From contig OZ025286.1 in the NCBI GenBank assembly GCA_964019165.1, positions 10,948,188 through 11,012,187 of the forward strand: a stretch of DNA of 64,000 nucleotides. Reading direction: 5' to 3'. Position 1 is the stretch's first letter. Each line of letters opens with the position of its first letter. Under the pieces are notes generated by a model. The model was not told where the DNA came from, ran no database searches, and was given only the letters and a program-made list of their open reading frames with translations. Shown here in pieces: positions 8,674-24,789 of this stretch. Origin of the DNA: Mastigias papua. Lineage: Eukaryota > Cnidaria > Scyphozoa > Rhizostomeae > Mastigiidae. Both the position numbers and the translations under genes were made by a program.

Positions 8674-11360
8674 CTACGAGCAACGGTCTACAACGGTCTA
8701 CACTTTCTATAATTCCCACTGTCCCTTCCAGTGAGAAGTATTACCCCAAAAATGGTTCCCAAACGTTGTGCTTTATGTGCTAGTATGTGCATGTTGTGTA
8801 GTCTCTGCCGAATAATGAGCATTTTCAGCAAAATTAGCAAATATCTCAACGGTCTACACTTTTTTGAAAATAAATTTGACCTAGTATTAAACTATTTCAC
8901 AAAAAGTGTAGACCGTTGATGTTTTCATCTTTTCCTCGGCAATGGTACAATAACTGTACGCAATCTATTGCAGGTGAAATACTCGTTAGAAAAGCTATCT
9001 TGTGCATAGTTCTCAATGTCGAAATCTCTACCATAAGATTTATTTTCATTTTCCAAAGTTTGTAGACCGTTGTGTAGACCGTTGAGATAGTCGGCCATGA
9101 CGTCAGTCATTATGCAAGTCAGTAGCCTCGATACTAAGAAGAGGGGTTCTATACCTGTAACATTCGTGGATCGGGTTCCTTCTAGAGTAGGCACATTCGC
9201 ACAAGGAAAAGTAGAGGAACGCACCCCCTTCATTATATATATATATATATATATATCGTGTATATGAACATATGGATATTAATATAGGTATCAACATATA
9301 TATAAATATATATATTTATTCATATATATTTATATATATTTGTATAAATGTATATTTATATATAAAGGTATTTGCCTATATTTCTATATATTTATTTATA
9401 CTTATATTTTTATATGTATATTTATCTATACATGGCTATGCTTTAAATCCCCATGGCAGATCTAGCTGATCAGCTTGAGTTAAAAATCAAATAAAATAGA
9501 AAACAGATGCAATGCGCCAGTCAATACTTGATTGAAGCCCTAAAGCTTACCTATTGCTTAGACAATGATGCATTGTTGCTACTGTAAGATCAATTATAGG
9601 TAAACGACTCCGCAACTCTATTATCGAAATACACAAAGAAAAGGTGTAATCAAGTCGATATCTTCTTGTCATATGCTGGTAGAGAGGTTGACTATCTGTT
9701 TCATTTGTGAATTTACTTCCTTTATTTACAATTCATTAGCAAAGAAACATGACATCATAATCATCATTGAATTTAGGGGATTTGCCAAGCCCCCTGCCAG
9801 TATCTCGGTAAGGTGTTACCTAATTGAGATTTCGTCAGCGGAAATGAAATCAGCGCCCTCAATTACCCCATGTTTGGGAAAGGGTGTACGGCTGTATCGT
9901 ATAGGTTCGAATATAAAATTCAGACAATGCCTGCCAAAAGTCTTGGAACACTTGCTATGATTTACGCTATAGATGAGCTATAGCGTCCCCTCCCCCGTTA
10001 AACAATGTTGTATGATGCAAATATGGGCAACTCGAAGGCCAAAAGTGATGCGTGTTGTTAAAGCTACTGGTCTCCGCTATCGAATCAACATTGTTTCAGG
10101 GGGGGAGGGGGTCTACATTTTAAGTGGTGTCAAGGAGAAGCGGCAGGAGTCGGAAATCTATACAATTGTGTGGTGTTCCAACTACTTTTGGCAGGCATTG
10201 TCTGAATCTCATATTTAAGGAGGACAGGTACAGTTCCAACGATGGATCATACTAATAGGTTTTCGAGGGTGCTGATTTGATTTTTAGCGGAATCAGAGCC
10301 ATATCTCCACGGGATCATTAGCTTTCGTGCTAATTTGATGTCTTTATATGCAGTTTATTGACGAAAATTCAGCAAAATGTCTAGAAATTTCAACTATAGT
10401 ACAAATGCTGTCAAAAATAATTGAAATGCACTGCGATCATCTCCTCTTCATATTATTAGCATATATCGGACATATGGGTAGAATTCTTAGATAAACAGCA
10501 AAGAAAATAAATAAACAAGTTATACGTTTTTATGTCATTGGGGTATCTAAAAATGTATACATTGCAGTACATTACTAGTACAAGTGAGGTAAGTGTAACT
10601 GATAATAAGTAAACCTTATTCTTTATATATCATTAAAATTATGTAGGAAGTTTCGAGCCTGCAACTTTTGTGCTCAAAGAATTGCCTTTTAAATAACAAC
10701 CTGAGCTACATCAACTGGAAGCGAAATCTGTCCTCTCATGAGATGGGGGATAAAAGCTGAGCCGTTACAAAGCTGAATATTTATATTTTACCGCATTTCC
10801 ATATTGTACCAGTTAAGAAAACATTAATAGTAAGCGTAGAAGACTATTTCAGACTCTCATGACACTGCAATGTCCTTATAACTATGCAGGAATAGTGTGA
10901 ACAAAGCTTATTTAATTGCCTACAGTAACGCTGGCACTGAGGTAGTAGGCAGAAACAAGTTCTCCCCTGCAATATTCCAATCCTTTCAGTCTGTTAAAGC
11001 ATCAGGAGTTATATTCAATCAGTGCAGTGTATGAAGCAGCATGAAACTGGCAGTTACCTTTTTTATATGCTTTGCTATTAGAGAGGACACAAAGATACTT
11101 CCATCTTACCCCACCAAACGCCCGAATATCGCTCCGTTATTGACGATCGGGAAATAGAAATCATTAGAAATCATCACTGTTCCTGGAAAACTTTCCGATT
11201 TCAAGCACGATGTTGATATTCAAAGCCAGAAAGCAGCTATATCCTGTGAATATTGTTGCGCAACATTACTACTACAATAACTATGTCATCAACTCCATAG
11301 ACACGTAATTGTCCTTCGCAGTTTGCACGCTTCGCATGAGTTCATCTTTGTACACAATGG
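8674..11360 (+). repeat. Satellite unit 5 (2687 bp)
   Basis: Complete unit, (TA)11, A/A class. No indel relative to the consensus, judged by exact length and landmark spacing. Confidence 0.97.
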
Positions 11361-14047
11361 CTACGAGCAACGGTCTACAACGGTCTACACTTTCTATAAT
11401 TCCCACTGTCCCTTCCAGTGAGAAGTATTACCCCAAAAATGGTTCCCAAACGTTGTGCTTTATGTGCTAGTATGTGCATGTTGTGTAGTCTCTGCCGAAT
11501 AATGAGCATTTTCAGCAAAATTAGCAAATATCTCAACGGTCTACACTTTTTTGAAAATAAATTTGACCTAGTATTAAACTATTTCACAAAAAGTGTAGAC
11601 CGTTGATGTTTTCATCTTTTCCTCGGCAATGGTACAATAACTGTACGCAATCTATTGCAGGTGAAATACTCGTTAGAAAAGCTATCTTGTGCATAGTTCT
11701 CAATGTCGAAATCTCTACCATAAGATTTATTTTCATTTTCCAAAGTTTGTAGACCGTTGTGTAGACCGTTGAGATAGTCGGCCATGACGTCAGTCATTAT
11801 GCAAGTCAGTAGCCTCGATACTAAGAAGAGGGGTTCTATACCTGTAACATTCGTGGATCGGGTTCCTTCTAGAGTAGGCACATTCGCACAAGGAAAAGTA
11901 GAGGAACGCACCCCCTTCATTATATATATATATATATATATATCGTGTATATGAACATATGGATATTAATATAGGTATCAACATATATATAAATATATAT
12001 ATTTATTCATATATATTTATATATATTTGTATAAATGTATATTTATATATAAAGGTATTTGCCTATATTTCTATATATTTATTTATACTTATATTTTTAT
12101 ATGTATATTTATCTATACATGGCTATGCTTTAAATCCCCATGGCAGATCTAGCTGATCAGCTTGAGTTAAAAATCAAATAAAATAGAAAACAGATGCAAT
12201 GCGCCAGTCAATACTTGATTGAAGCCCTAAAGCTTACCTATTGCTTAGACAATGATGCATTGTTGCTACTGTAAGATCAATTATAGGTAAACGACTCCGC
12301 AACTCTATTATCGAAATACACAAAGAAAAGGTGTAATCAAGTCGATATCTTCTTGTCATATGCTGGTAGAGAGGTTGACTATCTGTTTCATTTGTGAATT
12401 TACTTCCTTTATTTACAATTCATTAGCAAAGAAACATGACATCATAATCATCATTGAATTTAGGGGATTTGCCAAGCCCCCTGCCAGTATCTCGGTAAGG
12501 TGTTACCTAATTGAGATTTCGTCAGCGGAAATGAAATCAGCGCCCTCAATTACCCCATGTTTGGGAAAGGGTGTACGGCTGTATCGTATAGGTTCGAATA
12601 TAAAATTCAGACAATGCCTGCCAAAAGTCTTGGAACACTTGCTATGATTTACGCTATAGATGAGCTATAGCGTCCCCTCCCCCGTTAAACAATGTTGTAT
12701 GATGCAAATATGGGCAACTCGAAGGCCAAAAGTGATGCGTGTTGTTAAAGCTACTGGTCTCCGCTATCGAATCAACATTGTTTCAGGGGGGGAGGGGGTC
12801 TACATTTTAAGTGGTGTCAAGGAGAAGCGGCAGGAGTCGGAAATCTATACAATTGTGTGGTGTTCCAACTACTTTTGGCAGGCATTGTCTGAATCTCATA
12901 TTTAAGGAGGACAGGTACAGTTCCAACGATGGATCATACTAATAGGTTTTCGAGGGTGCTGATTTGATTTTTAGCGGAATCAGAGCCATATCTCCACGGG
13001 ATCATTAGCTTTCGTGCTAATTTGATGTCTTTATATGCAGTTTATTGACGAAAATTCAGCAAAATGTCTAGAAATTTCAACTATAGTACAAATGCTGTCA
13101 AAAATAATTGAAATGCACTGCGATCATCTCCTCTTCATATTATTAGCATATATCGGACATATGGGTAGAATTCTTAGATAAACAGCAAAGAAAATAAATA
13201 AACAAGTTATACGTTTTTATGTCATTGGGGTATCTAAAAATGTATACATTGCAGTACATTACTAGTACAAGTGAGGTAAGTGTAACTGATAATAAGTAAA
13301 CCTTATTCTTTATATATCATTAAAATTATGTAGGAAGTTTCGAGCCTGCAACTTTTGTGCTCAAAGAATTGCCTTTTAAATAACAACCTGAGCTACATCA
13401 ACTGGAAGCGAAATCTGTCCTCTCATGAGATGGGGGATAAAAGCTGAGCCGTTACAAAGCTGAATATTTATATTTTACCGCATTTCCATATTGTACCAGT
13501 TAAGAAAACATTAATAGTAAGCGTAGAAGACTATTTCAGACTCTCATGACACTGCAATGTCCTTATAACTATGCAGGAATAGTGTGAACAAAGCTTATTT
13601 AATTGCCTACAGTAACGCTGGCACTGAGGTAGTAGGCAGAAACAAGTTCTCCCCTGCAATATTCCAATCCTTTCAGTCTGTTAAAGCATCAGGAGTTATA
13701 TTCAATCAGTGCAGTGTATGAAGCAGCATGAAACTGGCAGTTACCTTTTTTATATGCTTTGCTATTAGAGAGGACACAAAGATACTTCCATCTTACCCCA
13801 CCAAACGCCCGAATATCGCTCCGTTATTGACGATCGGGAAATAGAAATCATTAGAAATCATCACTGTTCCTGGAAAACTTTCCGATTTCAAGCACGATGT
13901 TGATATTCAAAGCCAGAAAGCAGCTATATCCTGTGAATATTGTTGCGCAACATTACTACTACAATAACTATGTCATCAACTCCATAGACACGTAATTGTC
14001 CTTCGCAGTTTGCACGCTTCGCATGAGTTCATCTTTGTACACAATGG
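11361..14047 (+). repeat. Satellite unit 6 (2687 bp)
   Basis: Complete unit, (TA)11, A/A class, no net indel. Landmark blocks match unit 5. Confidence 0.97.
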
Positions 14048-16734
14048 CTACGAGCAACGGTCTACAACGGTCTACACTTTCTATAATTCCCACTGTCCCT
14101 TCCAGTGAGAAGTATTACCCCAAAAATGGTTCCCAAACGTTGTGCTTTATGTGCTAGTATGTGCATGTTGTGTAGTCTCTGCCGAATAATGAGCATTTTC
14201 AGCAAAATTAGCAAATATCTCAACGGTCTACACTTTTTTGAAAATAAATTTGACCTAGTATTAAACTATTTCACAAAAAGTGTAGACCGTTGATGTTTTC
14301 ATCTTTTCCTCGGCAATGGTACAATAACTGTACGCAATCTATTGCAGGTGAAATACTCGTTAGAAAAGCTATCTTGTGCATAGTTCTCAATGTCGAAATC
14401 TCTACCATAAGATTTATTTTCATTTTCCAAAGTTTGTAGACCGTTGTGTAGACCGTTGAGATAGTCGGCCATGACGTCAGTCATTATGCAAGTCAGTAGC
14501 CTCGATACTAAGAAGAGGGGTTCTATACCTGTAACATTCGTGGATCGGGTTCCTTCTAGAGTAGGCACATTCGCACAAGGAAAAGTAGAGGAACGCACCC
14601 CCTTCATTATATATATATATATATATATATCGTGTATATGAACATATGGATATTAATATAGGTATCAACATATATATAAATATATATATTTATTCATATA
14701 TATTTATATATATTTGTATAAATGTATATTTATATATAAAGGTATTTGCCTATATTTCTATATATTTATTTATACTTATATTTTTATATGTATATTTATC
14801 TATACATGGCTATGCTTTAAATCCCCATGGCAGATCTAGCTGATCAGCTTGAGTTAAAAATCAAATAAAATAGAAAACAGATGCAATGCGCCAGTCAATA
14901 CTTGATTGAAGCCCTAAAGCTTACCTATTGCTTAGACAATGATGCATTGTTGCTACTGTAAGATCAATTATAGGTAAACGACTCCGCAACTCTATTATCG
15001 AAATACACAAAGAAAAGGTGTAATCAAGTCGATATCTTCTTGTCATATGCTGGTAGAGAGGTTGACTATCTGTTTCATTTGTGAATTTACTTCCTTTATT
15101 TACAATTCATTAGCAAAGAAACATGACATCATAATCATCATTGAATTTAGGGGATTTGCCAAGCCCCCTGCCAGTATCTCGGTAAGGTGTTACCTAATTG
15201 AGATTTCGTCAGCGGAAATGAAATCAGCGCCCTCAATTACCCCATGTTTGGGAAAGGGTGTACGGCTGTATCGTATAGGTTCGAATATAAAATTCAGACA
15301 ATGCCTGCCAAAAGTCTTGGAACACTTGCTATGATTTACGCTATAGATGAGCTATAGCGTCCCCTCCCCCGTTAAACAATGTTGTATGATGCAAATATGG
15401 GCAACTCGAAGGCCAAAAGTGATGCGTGTTGTTAAAGCTACTGGTCTCCGCTATCGAATCAACATTGTTTCAGGGGGGGAGGGGGTCTACATTTTAAGTG
15501 GTGTCAAGGAGAAGCGGCAGGAGTCGGAAATCTATACAATTGTGTGGTGTTCCAACTACTTTTGGCAGGCATTGTCTGAATCTCATATTTAAGGAGGACA
15601 GGTACAGTTCCAACGATGGATCATACTAATAGGTTTTCGAGGGTGCTGATTTGATTTTTAGCGGAATCAGAGCCATATCTCCACGGGATCATTAGCTTTC
15701 GTGCTAATTTGATGTCTTTATATGCAGTTTATTGACGAAAATTCAGCAAAATGTCTAGAAATTTCAACTATAGTACAAATGCTGTCAAAAATAATTGAAA
15801 TGCACTGCGATCATCTCCTCTTCATATTATTAGCATATATCGGACATATGGGTAGAATTCTTAGATAAACAGCAAAGAAAATAAATAAACAAGTTATACG
15901 TTTTTATGTCATTGGGGTATCTAAAAATGTATACATTGCAGTACATTACTAGTACAAGTGAGGTAAGTGTAACTGATAATAAGTAAACCTTATTCTTTAT
16001 ATATCATTAAAATTATGTAGGAAGTTTCGAGCCTGCAACTTTTGTGCTCAAAGAATTGCCTTTTAAATAACAACCTGAGCTACATCAACTGGAAGCGAAA
16101 TCTGTCCTCTCATGAGATGGGGGATAAAAGCTGAGCCGTTACAAAGCTGAATATTTATATTTTACCGCATTTCCATATTGTACCAGTTAAGAAAACATTA
16201 ATAGTAAGCGTAGAAGACTATTTCAGACTCTCATGACACTGCAATGTCCTTATAACTATGCAGGAATAGTGTGAACAAAGCTTATTTAATTGCCTACAGT
16301 AACGCTGGCACTGAGGTAGTAGGCAGAAACAAGTTCTCCCCTGCAATATTCCAATCCTTTCAGTCTGTTAAAGCATCAGGAGTTATATTCAATCAGTGCA
16401 GTGTATGAAGCAGCATGAAACTGGCAGTTACCTTTTTTATATGCTTTGCTATTAGAGAGGACACAAAGATACTTCCATCTTACCCCACCAAACGCCCGAA
16501 TATCGCTCCGTTATTGACGATCGGGAAATAGAAATCATTAGAAATCATCACTGTTCCTGGAAAACTTTCCGATTTCAAGCACGATGTTGATATTCAAAGC
16601 CAGAAAGCAGCTATATCCTGTGAATATTGTTGCGCAACATTACTACTACAATAACTATGTCATCAACTCCATAGACACGTAATTGTCCTTCGCAGTTTGC
16701 ACGCTTCGCATGAGTTCATCTTTGTACACAATGG
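14048..16734 (+). repeat. Satellite unit 7 (2687 bp)
   Basis: Complete unit, (TA)11, A/A class. Last of the first block of long-allele units. Confidence 0.97.
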
Positions 16735-19419
16735 CTACGAGCAACGGTCTACAACGGTCTACACTTTCTATAATTCCCACTGTCCCTTCCAGTGAGAAGT
16801 ATTACCCCAAAAATGGTTCCCAAACGTTGTGCTTTATGTGCTAGTATGTGCATGTTGTGTAGTCTCTGCCGAATAATGAGCATTTTCAGCAAAATTAGCA
16901 AATATCTCAACGGTCTACACTTTTTTGAAAATAAATTTGACCTAGTATTAAACTATTTCACAAAAAGTGTAGACCGTTGATGTTTTCATCTTTTCCTCGG
17001 CAATGGTACAATAACTGTACGCAATCTATTGCAGGTGAAATACTCGTTAGAAAAGCTATCTTGTGCATAGTTCTCAATGTCGAAATCTCTACCATAAGAT
17101 TTATTTTCATTTTCCAAAGTTTGTAGACCGTTGTGTAGACCGTTGAGATAGTCGGCCATGACGTCAGTCATTATGCAAGTCAGTAGCCTCGATACTAAGA
17201 AGAGGGGTTCTATACCTGTAACATTCGTGGATCGGGTTCCTTCTAGAGTAGGCACATTCGCACAAGGAAAAGTAGAGGAACGCACCCCCTTCATTATATA
17301 TATATATATATATATCGTGTATATGAACATATGGATATTAATATAGGTATCAACATATATATAAATATATATATTTATTCATATATATTTATATATATTT
17401 GTATAAATGTATATTTATATATAAAGGTATTTGCCTATATTTCTATATATTTATTTATACTTATATTTTTATATGTATATTTATCTATACATGGCTATGC
17501 TTTAAATCCCCATGGCAGATCTAGCTGATCAGCTTGAGTTAAAAATCAAATAAAATAGAAAACAGATGCAATGCGCCAGTCAATACTTGATTGAAGCCCT
17601 AAAGCTTACCTATTGCTTAGACAATGATGCATTGTTGCTACTGTAAGATCAATTATAGGTAAACGACTCCGCAACTCTATTATCGAAATACACAAAGAAA
17701 AGGTGTAATCAAGTCGATATCTTCTTGTCATATGCTGGTAGAGAGGTTGACTATCTGTTTCATTTGTGAATTTACTTCCTTTATTTACAATTCATTAGCA
17801 AAGAAACATGACATCATAATCATCATTGAATTTAGGGGATTTGCCAAGCCCCCTGCCAGTATCTCGGTAAGGTGTTACCTAATTGAGATTTCGTCAGCGG
17901 AAATGAAATCAGCGCCCTCAATTACCCCATGTTTGGGAAAGGGTGTACGGCTGTATCGTATAGGTTCGAATATAAAATTCAGACAATGCCTGCCAAAAGT
18001 CTTGGAACACTTGCTATGATTTACGCTATAGATGAGCTATAGCGTCCCCTCCCCCGTTAAACAATGTTGTATGATGCAAATATGGGCAACTCGAAGGCCA
18101 AAAGTGATGCGTGTTGTTAAAGCTACTGGTCTCCGCTATCGAATCAACATTGTTTCAGGGGGGGAGGGGGTCTACATTTTAAGTGGTGTCAAGGAGAAGC
18201 GGCAGGAGTCGGAAATCTATACAATTGTGTGGTGTTCCAACTACTTTTGGCAGGCATTGTCTGAATCTCATATTTAAGGAGGACAGGTACAGTTCCAACG
18301 ATGGATCATACTAATAGGTTTTCGAGGGTGCTGATTTGATTTTTAGCGGAATCAGAGCCATATCTCCACGGGATCATTAGCTTTCGTGCTAATTTGATGT
18401 CTTTATATGCAGTTTATTGACGAAAATTCAGCAAAATGTCTAGAAATTTCAACTATAGTACAAATGCTGTCAAAAATAATTGAAATGCACTGCGATCATC
18501 TCCTCTTCATATTATTAGCATATATCGGACATATGGGTAGAATTCTTAGATAAACAGCAAAGAAAATAAATAAACAAGTTATACGTTTTTATGTCATTGG
18601 GGTATCTAAAAATGTATACATTGCAGTACATTACTAGTACAAGTGAGGTAAGTGTAACTGATAATAAGTAAACCTTATTCTTTATATATCATTAAAATTA
18701 TGTAGGAAGTTTCGAGCCTGCAACTTTTGTGCTCAAAGAATTGCCTTTTAAATAACAACCTGAGCTACATCAACTGGAAGCGAAATCTGTCCTCTCATGA
18801 GATGGGGGATAAAAGCTGAGCCGTTACAAAGCTGAATATTTATATTTTACCGCATTTCCATATTGTACCAGTTAAGAAAACATTAATAGTAAGCGTAGAA
18901 GACTATTTCAGACTCTCATGACACTGCAATGTCCTTATAACTATGCAGGAATAGTGTGAACAAAGCTTATTTAATTGCCTACAGTAACGCTGGCACTGAG
19001 GTAGTAGGCAGAAACAAGTTCTCCCCTGCAATATTCCAATCCTTTCAGTCTGTTAAAGCATCAGGAGTTATATTCAATCAGTGCAGTGTATGAAGCAGCA
19101 TGAAACTGGCAGTTACCTTTTTTATATGCTTTGCTATTAGAGAGGACACAAAGATACTTCCATCTTACCCCACCAAACGCCCGAATATCGCTCCGTTATT
19201 GACGATCGGGAAATAGAAATCATTAGAAATCATCACTGTTCCTGGAAAACTTTCCGATTTCAAGCACGATGTTGATATTCAAAGCCAGAAAGCAGCTATA
19301 TCCTGTGAATATTGTTGCGCAACATTACTACTACAATAACTATGTCATCAACTCCATAGACACGTAATTGTCCTTCGCAGTTTGCACGCTTCGCATGAGT
19401 TCATCTTTGTACACAATGG
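16735..19419 (+). repeat. Satellite unit 8 (2685 bp)
   Basis: Complete unit, first with the short (TA)10 allele, which accounts for the whole 2-bp length difference. A/A class. Confidence 0.97.
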
Positions 19420-22104
19420 CTACGAGCAACGGTCTACAACGGTCTACACTTTCTATAATTCCCACTGTCCCTTCCAGTGAGAAGTATTACCCCAAAAATG
19501 GTTCCCAAACGTTGTGCTTTATGTGCTAGTATGTGCATGTTGTGTAGTCTCTGCCGAATAATGAGCATTTTCAGCAAAATTAGCAAATATCTCAACGGTC
19601 TACACTTTTTTGAAAATAAATTTGACCTAGTATTAAACTATTTCACAAAAAGTGTAGACCGTTGATGTTTTCATCTTTTCCTCGGCAATGGTACAATAAC
19701 TGTACGCAATCTATTGCAGGTGAAATACTCGTTAGAAAAGCTATCTTGTGCATAGTTCTCAATGTCGAAATCTCTACCATAAGATTTATTTTCATTTTCC
19801 AAAGTTTGTAGACCGTTGTGTAGACCGTTGAGATAGTCGGCCATGACGTCAGTCATTATGCAAGTCAGTAGCCTCGATACTAAGAAGAGGGGTTCTATAC
19901 CTGTAACATTCGTGGATCGGGTTCCTTCTAGAGTAGGCACATTCGCACAAGGAAAAGTAGAGGAACGCACCCCCTTCATTATATATATATATATATATAT
20001 CGTGTATATGAACATATGGATATTAATATAGGTATCAACATATATATAAATATATATATTTATTCATATATATTTATATATATTTGTATAAATGTATATT
20101 TATATATAAAGGTATTTGCCTATATTTCTATATATTTATTTATACTTATATTTTTATATGTATATTTATCTATACATGGCTATGCTTTAAATCCCCATGG
20201 CAGATCTAGCTGATCAGCTTGAGTTAAAAATCAAATAAAATAGAAAACAGATGCAATGCGCCAGTCAATACTTGATTGAAGCCCTAAAGCTTACCTATTG
20301 CTTAGACAATGATGCATTGTTGCTACTGTAAGATCAATTATAGGTAAACGACTCCGCAACTCTATTATCGAAATACACAAAGAAAAGGTGTAATCAAGTC
20401 GATATCTTCTTGTCATATGCTGGTAGAGAGGTTGACTATCTGTTTCATTTGTGAATTTACTTCCTTTATTTACAATTCATTAGCAAAGAAACATGACATC
20501 ATAATCATCATTGAATTTAGGGGATTTGCCAAGCCCCCTGCCAGTATCTCGGTAAGGTGTTACCTAATTGAGATTTCGTCAGCGGAAATGAAATCAGCGC
20601 CCTCAATTACCCCATGTTTGGGAAAGGGTGTACGGCTGTATCGTATAGGTTCGAATATAAAATTCAGACAATGCCTGCCAAAAGTCTTGGAACACTTGCT
20701 ATGATTTACGCTATAGATGAGCTATAGCGTCCCCTCCCCCGTTAAACAATGTTGTATGATGCAAATATGGGCAACTCGAAGGCCAAAAGTGATGCGTGTT
20801 GTTAAAGCTACTGGTCTCCGCTATCGAATCAACATTGTTTCAGGGGGGGAGGGGGTCTACATTTTAAGTGGTGTCAAGGAGAAGCGGCAGGAGTCGGAAA
20901 TCTATACAATTGTGTGGTGTTCCAACTACTTTTGGCAGGCATTGTCTGAATCTCATATTTAAGGAGGACAGGTACAGTTCCAACGATGGATCATACTAAT
21001 AGGTTTTCGAGGGTGCTGATTTGATTTTTAGCGGAATCAGAGCCATATCTCCACGGGATCATTAGCTTTCGTGCTAATTTGATGTCTTTATATGCAGTTT
21101 ATTGACGAAAATTCAGCAAAATGTCTAGAAATTTCAACTATAGTACAAATGCTGTCAAAAATAATTGAAATGCACTGCGATCATCTCCTCTTCATATTAT
21201 TAGCATATATCGGACATATGGGTAGAATTCTTAGATAAACAGCAAAGAAAATAAATAAACAAGTTATACGTTTTTATGTCATTGGGGTATCTAAAAATGT
21301 ATACATTGCAGTACATTACTAGTACAAGTGAGGTAAGTGTAACTGATAATAAGTAAACCTTATTCTTTATATATCATTAAAATTATGTAGGAAGTTTCGA
21401 GCCTGCAACTTTTGTGCTCAAAGAATTGCCTTTTAAATAACAACCTGAGCTACATCAACTGGAAGCGAAATCTGTCCTCTCATGAGATGGGGGATAAAAG
21501 CTGAGCCGTTACAAAGCTGAATATTTATATTTTACCGCATTTCCATATTGTACCAGTTAAGAAAACATTAATAGTAAGCGTAGAAGACTATTTCAGACTC
21601 TCATGACACTGCAATGTCCTTATAACTATGCAGGAATAGTGTGAACAAAGCTTATTTAATTGCCTACAGTAACGCTGGCACTGAGGTAGTAGGCAGAAAC
21701 AAGTTCTCCCCTGCAATATTCCAATCCTTTCAGTCTGTTAAAGCATCAGGAGTTATATTCAATCAGTGCAGTGTATGAAGCAGCATGAAACTGGCAGTTA
21801 CCTTTTTTATATGCTTTGCTATTAGAGAGGACACAAAGATACTTCCATCTTACCCCACCAAACGCCCGAATATCGCTCCGTTATTGACGATCGGGAAATA
21901 GAAATCATTAGAAATCATCACTGTTCCTGGAAAACTTTCCGATTTCAAGCACGATGTTGATATTCAAAGCCAGAAAGCAGCTATATCCTGTGAATATTGT
22001 TGCGCAACATTACTACTACAATAACTATGTCATCAACTCCATAGACACGTAATTGTCCTTCGCAGTTTGCACGCTTCGCATGAGTTCATCTTTGTACACA
22101 ATGG
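19420..22104 (+). repeat. Satellite unit 9 (2685 bp)
   Basis: Complete unit, (TA)10, A/A class, no net indel. Confidence 0.97.
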
Positions 22105-24789
22105 CTACGAGCAACGGTCTACAACGGTCTACACTTTCTATAATTCCCACTGTCCCTTCCAGTGAGAAGTATTACCCCAAAAATGGTTCCCAAACGTTGT
22201 GCTTTATGTGCTAGTATGTGCATGTTGTGTAGTCTCTGCCGAATAATGAGCATTTTCAGCAAAATTAGCAAATATCTCAACGGTCTACACTTTTTTGAAA
22301 ATAAATTTGACCTAGTATTAAACTATTTCACAAAAAGTGTAGACCGTTGATGTTTTCATCTTTTCCTCGGCAATGGTACAATAACTGTACGCAATCTATT
22401 GCAGGTGAAATACTCGTTAGAAAAGCTATCTTGTGCATAGTTCTCAATGTCGAAATCTCTACCATAAGATTTATTTTCATTTTCCAAAGTTTGTAGACCG
22501 TTGTGTAGACCGTTGAGATAGTCGGCCATGACGTCAGTCATTATGCAAGTCAGTAGCCTCGATACTAAGAAGAGGGGTTCTATACCTGTAACATTCGTGG
22601 ATCGGGTTCCTTCTAGAGTAGGCACATTCGCACAAGGAAAAGTAGAGGAACGCACCCCCTTCATTATATATATATATATATATATCGTGTATATGAACAT
22701 ATGGATATTAATATAGGTATCAACATATATATAAATATATATATTTATTCATATATATTTATATATATTTGTATAAATGTATATTTATATATAAAGGTAT
22801 TTGCCTATATTTCTATATATTTATTTATACTTATATTTTTATATGTATATTTATCTATACATGGCTATGCTTTAAATCCCCATGGCAGATCTAGCTGATC
22901 AGCTTGAGTTAAAAATCAAATAAAATAGAAAACAGATGCAATGCGCCAGTCAATACTTGATTGAAGCCCTAAAGCTTACCTATTGCTTAGACAATGATGC
23001 ATTGTTGCTACTGTAAGATCAATTATAGGTAAACGACTCCGCAACTCTATTATCGAAATACACAAAGAAAAGGTGTAATCAAGTCGATATCTTCTTGTCA
23101 TATGCTGGTAGAGAGGTTGACTATCTGTTTCATTTGTGAATTTACTTCCTTTATTTACAATTCATTAGCAAAGAAACATGACATCATAATCATCATTGAA
23201 TTTAGGGGATTTGCCAAGCCCCCTGCCAGTATCTCGGTAAGGTGTTACCTAATTGAGATTTCGTCAGCGGAAATGAAATCAGCGCCCTCAATTACCCCAT
23301 GTTTGGGAAAGGGTGTACGGCTGTATCGTATAGGTTCGAATATAAAATTCAGACAATGCCTGCCAAAAGTCTTGGAACACTTGCTATGATTTACGCTATA
23401 GATGAGCTATAGCGTCCCCTCCCCCGTTAAACAATGTTGTATGATGCAAATATGGGCAACTCGAAGGCCAAAAGTGATGCGTGTTGTTAAAGCTACTGGT
23501 CTCCGCTATCGAATCAACATTGTTTCAGGGGGGGAGGGGGTCTACATTTTAAGTGGTGTCAAGGAGAAGCGGCAGGAGTCGGAAATCTATACAATTGTGT
23601 GGTGTTCCAACTACTTTTGGCAGGCATTGTCTGAATCTCATATTTAAGGAGGACAGGTACAGTTCCAACGATGGATCATACTAATAGGTTTTCGAGGGTG
23701 CTGATTTGATTTTTAGCGGAATCAGAGCCATATCTCCACGGGATCATTAGCTTTCGTGCTAATTTGATGTCTTTATATGCAGTTTATTGACGAAAATTCA
23801 GCAAAATGTCTAGAAATTTCAACTATAGTACAAATGCTGTCAAAAATAATTGAAATGCACTGCGATCATCTCCTCTTCATATTATTAGCATATATCGGAC
23901 ATATGGGTAGAATTCTTAGATAAACAGCAAAGAAAATAAATAAACAAGTTATACGTTTTTATGTCATTGGGGTATCTAAAAATGTATACATTGCAGTACA
24001 TTACTAGTACAAGTGAGGTAAGTGTAACTGATAATAAGTAAACCTTATTCTTTATATATCATTAAAATTATGTAGGAAGTTTCGAGCCTGCAACTTTTGT
24101 GCTCAAAGAATTGCCTTTTAAATAACAACCTGAGCTACATCAACTGGAAGCGAAATCTGTCCTCTCATGAGATGGGGGATAAAAGCTGAGCCGTTACAAA
24201 GCTGAATATTTATATTTTACCGCATTTCCATATTGTACCAGTTAAGAAAACATTAATAGTAAGCGTAGAAGACTATTTCAGACTCTCATGACACTGCAAT
24301 GTCCTTATAACTATGCAGGAATAGTGTGAACAAAGCTTATTTAATTGCCTACAGTAACGCTGGCACTGAGGTAGTAGGCAGAAACAAGTTCTCCCCTGCA
24401 ATATTCCAATCCTTTCAGTCTGTTAAAGCATCAGGAGTTATATTCAATCAGTGCAGTGTATGAAGCAGCATGAAACTGGCAGTTACCTTTTTTATATGCT
24501 TTGCTATTAGAGAGGACACAAAGATACTTCCATCTTACCCCACCAAACGCCCGAATATCGCTCCGTTATTGACGATCGGGAAATAGAAATCATTAGAAAT
24601 CATCACTGTTCCTGGAAAACTTTCCGATTTCAAGCACGATGTTGATATTCAAAGCCAGAAAGCAGCTATATCCTGTGAATATTGTTGCGCAACATTACTA
24701 CTACAATAACTATGTCATCAACTCCATAGACACGTAATTGTCCTTCGCAGTTTGCACGCTTCGCATGAGTTCATCTTTGTACACAATGG
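22105..24789 (+). repeat. Satellite unit 10 (2685 bp)
   Basis: Complete unit, (TA)10, A/A class. Last unit before the two transposon-bearing ones. Confidence 0.97.
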